Below, piece after piece: positions 57,555 to 64,000 of a stretch of 64,000 nucleotides of DNA. The first letter of the stretch is position 1. Every line of letters starts with the position of its first letter. This DNA comes from Candidatus Peribacteria bacterium (GTDB lineage: Bacteria > Patescibacteriota > Gracilibacteria > Peribacterales > Peribacteraceae). The notes under the pieces were generated by a model. That model ran no database searches. It had not been told where the DNA came from and was given only the letters and a program-made list of their open reading frames with translations. The position numbers and the translations under genes are program-made. The stretch covers positions 36,969 to 100,968 of the forward strand of contig JABICL010000034.1 in NCBI GenBank assembly GCA_018652265.1. Reading direction: 5' to 3'.

Positions 57555-58757
57555 ATGGATAAGTCTCCAGTCCAGATTGGCGTTGGCACACTTGAGATTA
57601 CAAATGAGGAAAAGAGTGCAGTAATGGAAGTGCTAGATAGCAATAGACTTTCTTATGGTCCCAAGAGTAGAGAATTTGAAAGTAGATTTGCCGGTTTTCA
57701 CGATAGTAAGTTTGCAGTTCTAGTAAATAGTGGAACTAGTGCACTTCGAATAGCTATAGCCTGTCTAAAAGAAACAGAAAATTGGAAGGAAGGGGATGAA
57801 GTTATAGTCCCTGCAGTTACATTTGTTGCTACTGCAAATGTGATAATAGATCATGGTCTTGTTCCTGTGTTCACCGATTGTGATTCGAATACATACAATA
57901 TCGATCCTGCAAAAATAGAAGAAAAAATTACAGATCGTACGCGAGCAATTATGTCAGTTCATCTTTTTGGACAGATTGCAGATATGGATCCAATTATGGA
58001 AATTGCAAAAAAGCATAATCTAAAAGTTATAGAAGATAGTGCAGAGACTATGGGTGTTGATTACAAGGGGAGAAAAACAGGATCATTTGGTGATATAAGC
58101 TGTTTCTCAACATATGTTGCTCATCTAATAGTAACTGGCGTTGGTGGATTTGCTGTTACGAATAATCCAAAATATGCAGAGATTTTAAGAAGTCTTGCAA
58201 ATCACGGAAGAGATGGAATCTATCTAAGTATTGATGATGATAAAGATGTAAAAGATGAAAACTTCAAAGAAGTCGTTAGAAGAAGATTTAGATTTGTCCG
58301 TCCTGGATATAGTTTTCGTTTAACAGAAATGGAATCAGCAATAGGCTTATGTCAGTTAGATAAGCTTCCAAATATGTTAAAAACCAGAAATGAGAATGCA
58401 GAAGTGCTTATGAAAGGTCTTTCAAAATTTAGTAATTCAATACAGCTTCCATATTACGATAAAGAGAAGCAAGGACATGCTTTTATGATGTTTCCTCTGG
58501 CCATAAAAGAAGATGCAGGTTTTACAAAAGATGAATTAGTTCAATATCTAGAAGAGTGGAATATAGAAACCAGAGATATGTTGCCCCTTATAAATCAGCC
58601 GGTTTATGAGTATATGAATATTGATCAAAAAGCATATCCTGTTGCTGATTGGATAAATCGTTGTGGTTTTTATATAGGTTGTCATCAGGGGCTTACACAA
58701 GATAATCTGCAATATATTACAAATGTATTTGATAAATTCTTCTCCAGTAAATCATGA
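57555..58757 (+). CDS. ColD-like GDP-4-keto-6-deoxymannose 3-dehydratase (His in place of PLP Lys)
   Basis: A DegT-fold protein of 400 residues. It has [14 protein letters not shown], the PLP-phosphate region [24 protein letters not shown] and [13 protein letters not shown]. At the position of the internal aldimine lysine it has His190 ([15 protein letters not shown]). That replacement marks the ColD/RfbH dehydratases, which use His as base to remove the C3 hydroxyl. [20 protein letters not shown] and [13 protein letters not shown] also match ColD rather than ordinary aminotransferases. The next gene, overlapping by 4 bp, is GDP-mannose 4,6-dehydratase, which makes the ColD substrate. Confidence 0.87.
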   Translation: MDKSPVQIGVGTLEITNEEKSAVMEVLDSNRLSYGPKSREFESRFAGFHDSKFAVLVNSGTSALRIAIACLKETENWKEGDEVIVPAVTFVATANVIIDHGLVPVFTDCDSNTYNIDPAKIEEKITDRTRAIMSVHLFGQIADMDPIMEIAKKHNLKVIEDSAETMGVDYKGRKTGSFGDISCFSTYVAHLIVTGVGGFAVTNNPKYAEILRSLANHGRDGIYLSIDDDKDVKDENFKEVVRRRFRFVRPGYSFRLTEMESAIGLCQLDKLPNMLKTRNENAEVLMKGLSKFSNSIQLPYYDKEKQGHAFMMFPLAIKEDAGFTKDELVQYLEEWNIETRDMLPLINQPVYEYMNIDQKAYPVADWINRCGFYIGCHQGLTQDNLQYITNVFDKFFSSKS

Positions 58758-59779
58758 AGAAAGCTCTTATAACAGGTATCACAGGTCAGGATGGTTCATA
58801 TCTAGCAGAATTACTGCTCGATAAAGGCTATGAAGTTCATGGAATTGTAAGAAGATCTTCTACTTTTAATAGAGGTCGTATAGAACATATCTTCAAAGAT
58901 CCTCATACAACTAAAGTTCCTTTACATTTGCATTATGGAGATTTGGGAGACTCAAGTTCCTTGCTAAGAATTCTTCTAGAAGTAAAACCGGATGAGATAT
59001 ATAACTTAGCTGCTCAAAGCCATGTAGGTATTAGCTTCGATACAGCAGAATACACAGGTGATGTCACTGGCCTTGGCACTGCAAGGCTTCTCGAAGCACT
59101 TAGGTCTAGCAAATTGCCTGCAAAGTTTTATCAGGCTAGTAGTTCTGAGCTTTATGGTAAGGCAAGAGAAGTGCCACAAAATGAAAACACACCATTTCAT
59201 CCACGTAGTCCTTATGCTTGTGCAAAAGCATATGCATTTCATATGACTAGAAACTACAGGGAAGCGTATGACATGTTTGCTGTGAATGGAATTCTCTTTA
59301 ATCATGAATCCCCTAGAAGGGGAGAGAACTTTGTGACACGTAAAATAACTATTGGAATATCTCGAATTCTTTCTGGAGAACAGGATTGTCTATATCTTGG
59401 TAACATGGAAGCAAAGAGAGATTGGGGTTATGCAAAAGAATATGTAGAAGGTATGTGGAGGATGTTGCAATGCGATGAAGCAGAGGACTATGTTCTTGCT
59501 ACTGGCGAAACTGCAACTGTTCGTGAATTTCTAGAGTTATGTCTTGGACATGCAGGCATAGAGTTTGAGAGAGAAGGGGAAGGAAAAGAAGAAGTGTATA
59601 AAGATAAGAAAACAGGCAAAACAATCGTAGCGATTGATCTGAATTACTACAGGCCAGCAGAAGTAGATTTACTTATCGGAGATCCAGCTAAAGCAAAAGA
59701 AAAGCTTGAATGGGAGGCTAAGACGTCATTATCTGAATTAGCAAGAATAATGTTGGAAGCAGACATGAACGCTAAATGA
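58754..59779 (+). CDS. gmd: GDP-mannose 4,6-dehydratase
   Basis: Converts GDP-mannose to GDP-4-keto-6-deoxymannose. The 341-residue protein has [20 protein letters not shown], the hallmark [56 protein letters not shown] (catalytic Ser/Glu), [19 protein letters not shown] (YxxxK) and [16 protein letters not shown]. The ATG overlaps the stop of the ColD-like gene (ATGA), indicating translational coupling and a shared path to a 3,6-dideoxy sugar. The 3' end runs into a hairpin repeat at 59774. Confidence 0.97.
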   Translation: MKKALITGITGQDGSYLAELLLDKGYEVHGIVRRSSTFNRGRIEHIFKDPHTTKVPLHLHYGDLGDSSSLLRILLEVKPDEIYNLAAQSHVGISFDTAEYTGDVTGLGTARLLEALRSSKLPAKFYQASSSELYGKAREVPQNENTPFHPRSPYACAKAYAFHMTRNYREAYDMFAVNGILFNHESPRRGENFVTRKITIGISRILSGEQDCLYLGNMEAKRDWGYAKEYVEGMWRMLQCDEAEDYVLATGETATVREFLELCLGHAGIEFEREGEGKEEVYKDKKTGKTIVAIDLNYYRPAEVDLLIGDPAKAKEKLEWEAKTSLSELARIMLEADMNAK

Positions 59780-59858
59780 ACAATGTACAATGAATAATTA
59801 ATAATTATGGAAAAAATTATTCCTTAATTGTTCATTGTTAATTATTCATTATTAATTT
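59774..59858. repeat. AATGAAC/AATGAAT-type heptamer hairpin, copy 4
   Basis: AAATGAACAATGTACAATGA, core ATAATTATGGAAAAAATTAT-TCC, right arm AATTGTTCATTGTTAATTAT. It lies between gmd and the convergent membrane protein. Confidence 0.82.
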
Positions 59859-59868
59859 CCACATTCGA

Positions 59869-61059
59869 TCATGAAATAACAAACATATGTTTCTGTATTA
59901 CTATCCCAACTGCAAGAATAATACTTACTGCAATAAGTGAAGCAGAAAGCATTTTAAATGGTCTAGAATCGCTTTCTGATGCAGCGATAGCGTAGACTGG
60001 GTAAATAGGAGTGATAACTCTGCCAATGCTTGTAAGGACGCCCCATAGGGCGACATTCATAGAAAGCATCGCAACGGTAAGACCTCCAAGTATAAATAGT
60101 ATTGGAGTTTTTTTATCTTTTTTAAACCATAAATATAATCCGTACAAAAGAAGAGGAAGTACAAATAAAAATAAGAATGCTAGTGAAGATAAAACATAAG
60201 GATTTAAATCAGCAATTGCACGACCTATAAGTCCAAAAGTCCCCAAGAACTTCCAGTCCACCATCCCAGATCCATTTGCCATTGGAATTTCTCCTAGCCT
60301 TAAATATAAAACCACTTGCCACAAAGTAAATGCAGCTATTGGGATAAAAAGTAAAAACAGCTGATTAAACTTACTAACCACTAACCACTTACCACTAACC
60401 ACTTGTCTGTATTTTTCAGGAATTACACACAAAGCCATTAGTAAAACTATAAGGAACAACGTTGTTTCCCTAGCAAACAGAGCAAGTGTCAAAAATAAAA
60501 TCTGAAGCGTATCAATCTGCATTTCTTTTTTCTTCCACCTAAGCAAAAAGGCAGTTATAAACAGAAGGCTCAGTGGTTCTGTGAGGCAGAATAGTAAACC
60601 AACCAATGCTGCTGGATTAAATACCGATGTAAGTGTGTGAATATTAAGTTTTCCTATTAATTTTATTGTGAGTAAAAAAGATAGGATTATTGCGATTAGA
60701 TTTATTCTTATAAACATATTTGGAAACCAGGATTCATTCCCAAATGACAATCCATAAACAGTCATTGGAAGCAAAATTCTCTGCCATCTATATGCATTGT
60801 CGTAAAATGGAATATCCGAATGATCGTTTCCAAGAAAGAACTGCGGAATATTTCGTGCCATCTGATAATAAAGCTCTCCATCGTATCCAACAGGATCGTA
60901 TGCAACTAATCCGCTTGGCATCTCATGCGTCTCTGAAAACATTTTTCCTATTCTAAGTAGCGAGCTTAAGTTTCCATTGTAATTTTTTGTTGCAAAAAAT
61001 GTTAGGGATAAAAGTATTACTACAACAAGGCCTATTATGTATCTCTCTTTAGTTTTCAT
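59869..61059 (-). CDS. Polytopic membrane protein, GT-C-like, with a heptamer insert
   Basis: A 396-residue protein with about 9-10 transmembrane segments. The first outer loop contains VAYDPVGYDGELYYQMARNI. The YDG-(Q/E)-x-YY pattern is common in predicted GT-C mannosyl- or arabinosyl-type transferases of bacteria, so the Asp may be catalytic. A heptamer repeat supplies RQVVSGKWLVVSKF near residues 217-231, in a loop between two helices. It overlaps the upstream membrane-protein gene by 4 bp. Confidence 0.7.
   Translation of the reverse strand: MKTKERYIIGLVVVILLSLTFFATKNYNGNLSSLLRIGKMFSETHEMPSGLVAYDPVGYDGELYYQMARNIPQFFLGNDHSDIPFYDNAYRWQRILLPMTVYGLSFGNESWFPNMFIRINLIAIILSFLLTIKLIGKLNIHTLTSVFNPAALVGLLFCLTEPLSLLFITAFLLRWKKKEMQIDTLQILFLTLALFARETTLFLIVLLMALCVIPEKYRQVVSGKWLVVSKFNQLFLLFIPIAAFTLWQVVLYLRLGEIPMANGSGMVDWKFLGTFGLIGRAIADLNPYVLSSLAFLFLFVLPLLLYGLYLWFKKDKKTPILFILGGLTVAMLSMNVALWGVLTSIGRVITPIYPVYAIAASESDSRPFKMLSASLIAVSIILAVGIVIQKHMFVIS
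60372..60404. repeat. Heptamer repeat (ACCACTA type) inside a membrane-protein gene
   Basis: CTAACCA, CTAACCA, CTTACCA, CTAACCA, CTT: the same unit as the right arms of the hairpins at 23564 and 24779, but only one arm, read in frame as VVSGKWLVVS on the reverse strand. Confidence 0.88.
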
Positions 61060-62522
61060 AATGCATAAACGTTGTAGATATCATTATTGAATATTTTAGT
61101 AACTCCAATACATTCTATCTCACTTTCGTTTGTAATTATCCTAGTAACTGGAAATTCAGAAATCATGTTGCAGACATTGTCTGATTCATAAAAAGCTTCG
61201 GCTTTGTTGATCATTTCACGCCACTTAATTATGTCTGTGTCTTTGAATGGATGAAGCTTGAAATGCACATATGCAGGCGCTCCTGTAGATAGTCTAAAGT
61301 GTTGAAAATTTTTACTACGTGGCGGGATTAGATAAGTATCAGATTCTTGTGTTGTTTCTATTATGAAGGATCTAAGCTCCGCGAATTCATCCGAATAAGG
61401 CTTTTGTGTGATCATGAAATAAGTTCCATATATCGAACAAGCTACTATAACGATAATGCTGAACGCGGAACGCGGAATGCAGAACGCTTCCATCTTATTC
61501 ACAATAAAAGCGACAAGCATAACTGTAGAAATCGGAACCAGTAATACCGACATTCTCCATGGCGATATAAGAGCAAGTGAAGTGTTATCTGTAGCCATCT
61601 GCAAAGCAGATAAAAGAATTGTTACTACAAATAAAACAATCATTGGAATGAATAATTTTGTTTTTCTGATTAAAAATATAGCACCTAGTACATAAGGAAT
61701 TCTGTACAAAGTATTCATGATCCATCTACTCGGAACTGTGTGATGGGGGATTCGAAAATTTACCAATATATCTTCTGCTTGAGCCATTATCTCTGGTGAT
61801 GTTGATTTGAGTAAAACAAATTTTGTGACTATAACTACGGGTATTGCAACTCCGAGTCCTATGAATCCAAGAATTATTGGCTCTTTGAAGTTTTTAGTTC
61901 GAATATAATTTTCTATTATGTATGCAAATGTAAGACATCCAGCGCTTAGTAAATAAGTTGGATGTATTACGGTAGTAATTGCTGCGATAAGTGTTGCAGT
62001 CTTTAATTTTCCTTTTAAAAACAAAAATATAGATAGAAGTAAAAACACTCCAAACATACTTGGTTGAAATGCTGGCCCAAGTAAGTAGTAATTTGCGACT
62101 CCTTGTGTAAATACCCATCCCATTTTGAAGGTTAAGTTATAAAAGAGTTTGGAATGAATAAGTATAAATATTGCAAAGAAAATAAATCTTAGATTTTTGG
62201 ATTCTCGAATCTTTGGAAAGATTTCAAATGCTATTCCTATAAAACTCAGTGCATAAACTCCTGCGAGAAGTAGTGGATATATATAAAACAAATATTCAGA
62301 TAAGTATTTGTAGGTAATTTTTACTATAAAACTAAATATAGGAAATGGGTCTACGCCTAATGCTAGCCAGTCACCAGACAAAAATCCAAATTCAGATTTT
62401 GAAAGTCCAAAAAATAAATAATAATGAGCGGTATACAGTGAATGTTGTGTATAACTGAGCCCAAATATTGCTGTTATAGCTGCAAATAGTGCAATACGTT
62501 TCATTTTAGTACTAGAGAGCAA
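61056..62522 (-). CDS. Polytopic membrane protein, GT-C-like, with a heptamer insert
   Basis: A 488-residue protein with about 11 transmembrane segments and a ~110-residue soluble C-terminal end (SFIIETTQESDTYLIPPRSK region). The first loop (GLSKSEFGFLSGDWLALGVD) has acidic residues as in GT-C folds, but no hallmark motif, so the family is uncertain. FLKGKLKTATLIAAITTVIH followed by PTYL resembles DUF6798-type or O-antigen polymerase-like proteins; a Wzy-like role is an alternative. A heptamer array adds AFCIPRSAFS near 344-354 in a loop. It overlaps the dehydrogenase gene upstream by 11 bp. Confidence 0.6.
   Translation of the reverse strand: MLSSTKMKRIALFAAITAIFGLSYTQHSLYTAHYYLFFGLSKSEFGFLSGDWLALGVDPFPIFSFIVKITYKYLSEYLFYIYPLLLAGVYALSFIGIAFEIFPKIRESKNLRFIFFAIFILIHSKLFYNLTFKMGWVFTQGVANYYLLGPAFQPSMFGVFLLLSIFLFLKGKLKTATLIAAITTVIHPTYLLSAGCLTFAYIIENYIRTKNFKEPIILGFIGLGVAIPVVIVTKFVLLKSTSPEIMAQAEDILVNFRIPHHTVPSRWIMNTLYRIPYVLGAIFLIRKTKLFIPMIVLFVVTILLSALQMATDNTSLALISPWRMSVLLVPISTVMLVAFIVNKMEAFCIPRSAFSIIVIVACSIYGTYFMITQKPYSDEFAELRSFIIETTQESDTYLIPPRSKNFQHFRLSTGAPAYVHFKLHPFKDTDIIKWREMINKAEAFYESDNVCNMISEFPVTRIITNESEIECIGVTKIFNNDIYNVYAL
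61461..61488. repeat. Heptamer repeat (GGAACGC type) inside a membrane-protein gene
   Basis: GAACGCGGAACGCGGAATGC then AGAACGC: 7-base period, in frame on the reverse strand. Same unit as 14521-14545. Confidence 0.8.
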
Positions 62523-63768
62523 GATATATCATTCCAGCATCTTCTATATCCTTCTTTTCATATACAGATTTTAAATCAAAGAATATACAAGGCCTGTTTG
62601 CGATTTTGCTGAAATCATAAGGAGATTTTTCTAGGTATTCTTTGTGTGGCACAAGAAGAACAATTGCATCATAGAATGATTCTTTTTCTAGATTTCCATT
62701 GTTGTCAGTTTGAGCATCGTGTGGAAATACATTGCATCCAGCAGATTCTAGCTTATTGATTACATCAATTGATTTTGAATTTCTTGTATCTGGAACATCC
62801 TCTTTGAACGTAAGGCCAAGTATCAATATATTTGCTTCTTTGGATTGAATGTCATTTTTACGAAGTTCTGCAAGTATCATATTTTCAGCTATGTAATCAG
62901 CGATACTGTCATTTAAATCTCTTCCTGCTGTTATTACTTTTGGTGTCATGCCCATAGATTTAGCTTTTTCTACTAGATAATAAGGATCTACTCCTATGCA
63001 ATGACCTCCTACTAGCCCAGGAGAAAATCTTAAAAAGTTCCATTTAGTTCCTGCGGCATCTAGAACATCTTTTGATTCTATTCCTATCTTGTCACATAAA
63101 ATTGCTATCTCATTAATATAAGCAATATTTAAATCTCTTTGTGCGTTCTCTATTGCTTTTGCCATCTCTGCTACTTTTATATTTGGTGCTCTATGTATTC
63201 CAGCTTTAACTATCTTTCCATAGAGCCCTACAAGAAAGTTGGCAGTATCTTCATCTTGTCCTGCTACAACTTTTACAATTTTTTCTACTGTGTGCTCTTT
63301 GTCTCCTGGATTTACTCTTTCTGGAGAGTATCCAAGGCTAAAATTCTTGCCTCCGGATTTCTTTGAAATAATTGTCCCACATATGTCTTCTGTTATTCCT
63401 GGATATACTGTTGATTCAAAAACAATAATACTTTTTTCATTCATATTCTCACCTACAATTTCTGATGCGGATTTGAGAGCTTTTAAATCAGGTCTTTTAT
63501 CACTTCCTATTGGAGTAGGCACTGCAACAATTATTACATTTGCATTTGCAATGATAGATGGATCGCTTGAATATTCTACTTTTGTATTTTTTAGATCTTC
63601 ATTTGTTAATTCTCCTGTTCGATCTTTTCCTTTGTTTAATTCTTCTATCCTTTCTTTTGATAAATCATAACCATAAGTTTTCCACTCTGTTTTGCCAAAG
63701 GCGTGAGCAAGAGGAAGGCCTACATATCCTAGGCCAACTACGCATATTATTGGGGGTTTCGGAGACAT
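62512..63768 (-). CDS. UDP-HexNAc 6-dehydrogenase (WbpA/TviB/WecC-like)
   Basis: Oxidises C6 of a UDP-N-acetylhexosamine to the uronic acid in two NAD-dependent steps. The 418-residue protein has VVGLGYVGLPLAHAF, VAVPTPIGSDKRPDL, FESTVYPGITED, LGYSPERVNPGDKEHTVEKI, EMAKAIENAQRDLNIAYINE, and PGLVGGHCIGVDPYYL with the catalytic Cys. ILGLTFKEDVPDTRNSKSID lies in the C-terminal domain. The STVYPG and NPGD..H phrases are those of the GlcNAc/ManNAc-type rather than the UDP-glucose-type enzyme. It heads a leftward unit with two membrane proteins. Confidence 0.92.
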   Translation of the reverse strand: MSPKPPIICVVGLGYVGLPLAHAFGKTEWKTYGYDLSKERIEELNKGKDRTGELTNEDLKNTKVEYSSDPSIIANANVIIVAVPTPIGSDKRPDLKALKSASEIVGENMNEKSIIVFESTVYPGITEDICGTIISKKSGGKNFSLGYSPERVNPGDKEHTVEKIVKVVAGQDEDTANFLVGLYGKIVKAGIHRAPNIKVAEMAKAIENAQRDLNIAYINEIAILCDKIGIESKDVLDAAGTKWNFLRFSPGLVGGHCIGVDPYYLVEKAKSMGMTPKVITAGRDLNDSIADYIAENMILAELRKNDIQSKEANILILGLTFKEDVPDTRNSKSIDVINKLESAGCNVFPHDAQTDNNGNLEKESFYDAIVLLVPHKEYLEKSPYDFSKIANRPCIFFDLKSVYEKKDIEDAGMIYLAL

Positions 63769-63774
63769 ATTGAG

Positions 63775-63780
63775 ATTCTA
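63775..63780 (-). promoter_or_regulatory. -10 box of the dehydrogenase gene, leaderless arrangement
   Basis: Reverse-strand TAGAAT, ending 6 nt before the start at 63768. A weak -35 (TTTATT) lies 17 bp further up. Confidence 0.55.
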
Positions 63781-63843
63781 ACGTTTATATTAAATAGAAT
63801 AAATGAGTAAATAGGGAAAAATGACTTTCTAATTAAAACAATA

Positions 63844-63849
63844 TAAAAT
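63844..63849 (+). promoter_or_regulatory. -10 box of the prepilin gene, leaderless arrangement
   Basis: TAAAAT ends 7 nt before the ATG at 63857. Confidence 0.5.
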
Positions 63850-63856
63850 CTAATTC

Positions 63857-64000
63857 ATGCGTAAAGGTTTCTCACTAGTAGAACTACTACTTTTCACTGG
63901 AATAGTAGCTTTGATGGCGGGAACACTTGTAGGAGTATCTATAGTTTCAAGTGACATCTCAGGAAGAAGCGAAACTAGAGCAGAAGTAGAACAAAACGGA
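63857..64000 (+). CDS. Type IV prepilin-like protein (partial)
   Basis: The first 48 codons of a gene running off the window. MRKGFSLVELLLFTGIVALM is a class III signal: basic leader, cleavage after Gly4, Phe at +1 and Glu at +5 of the mature protein, then a hydrophobic helix. The prepilin peptidase would cut before Phe5 and methylate it. The following SSDISGRSETRAEVEQNG fits the alpha-helical spine of pilins or pseudopilins. It is divergent from the dehydrogenase. Confidence 0.88.
   Translation, partial: MRKGFSLVELLLFTGIVALMAGTLVGVSIVSSDISGRSETRAEVEQNG

Noticed and set aside
57555..58757. Ordinary perosamine-type aminotransferase
   Set aside because: The internal aldimine lysine is replaced by His190, and the surrounding motifs and gmd neighbour favour a ColD-type dehydratase.
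1..64000. Alternative genetic code (UGA as Gly, as in some CPR lineages)
   Set aside because: Many conserved genes end at TGA at the expected length, and conserved Gly and Trp positions use standard codons.

Overview
This AT-rich bacterial window uses the standard genetic code: many genes end at TGA, and conserved Gly and Trp positions carry GGN and TGG. The small average gene size, sparse metabolism, a very large surface-glycan locus, a type IV prepilin gene and a cobalamin adenosyltransferase suggest a member of the Candidate Phyla Radiation (Patescibacteria), possibly near Peregrinibacteria. That placement is an inference from gene content, not from a marker tree.

Layout. 1-8.6 kb: the tail of a penicillin-binding protein, aspS, tRNA-Leu(UAG), several small or membrane proteins and an acidic coiled-coil protein whose C-terminal part is cut off by an in-frame TAA. 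8.8-20.5 kb: metK behind a SAM riboswitch with its own terminator, a secreted amidase-SpoIID fusion, a glycosyltransferase, secA, a PduO-type adenosyltransferase and uvrB. 20.7-63.8 kb: a polysaccharide locus broken only by a few small genes and a CRP/FNR-type regulator. It holds nine GT4 enzymes (a tenth lies at 13.6 kb), four GT2 enzymes, five large polytopic membrane proteins of GT-C or YfhO type, a flippase fused to an SGNH hydrolase, a second SGNH protein, a NodU-type carbamoyltransferase with SxtJ- and DUF5989-like small partners, and nucleotide-sugar genes. The far end starts a type IV prepilin.

Sugar logic. The enzymes fit (i) UDP-xylose, (ii) dTDP-4-keto-6-deoxyglucose (RmlA, RmlB), (iii) a UDP-2,3-diacetamido sugar or its mannuronic acid (homologues of WbpA, WbpB, WbpE, WbpD and WbpI, spread over 30 kb), and (iv) a GDP-3,6-dideoxyhexose (Gmd followed by a ColD-like enzyme with His in place of the PLP lysine).

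Most unusual features. Several families of short repeats sit not only between genes but in frame inside them. A palindromic element of about 80-130 bp lies inside three GT4 genes at the same inter-domain linker, once in inverted orientation, and inside the carbamoyltransferase, much like Rickettsia palindromic elements. Seven-base repeats and a short GTCATGCTGAG/CGAAGCA element also add peptides to glycan genes. Separately, many genes have a -10 box only 6-8 nt upstream of the start codon, which implies leaderless mRNAs. Two small base-composition outliers have Shine-Dalgarno sites instead.
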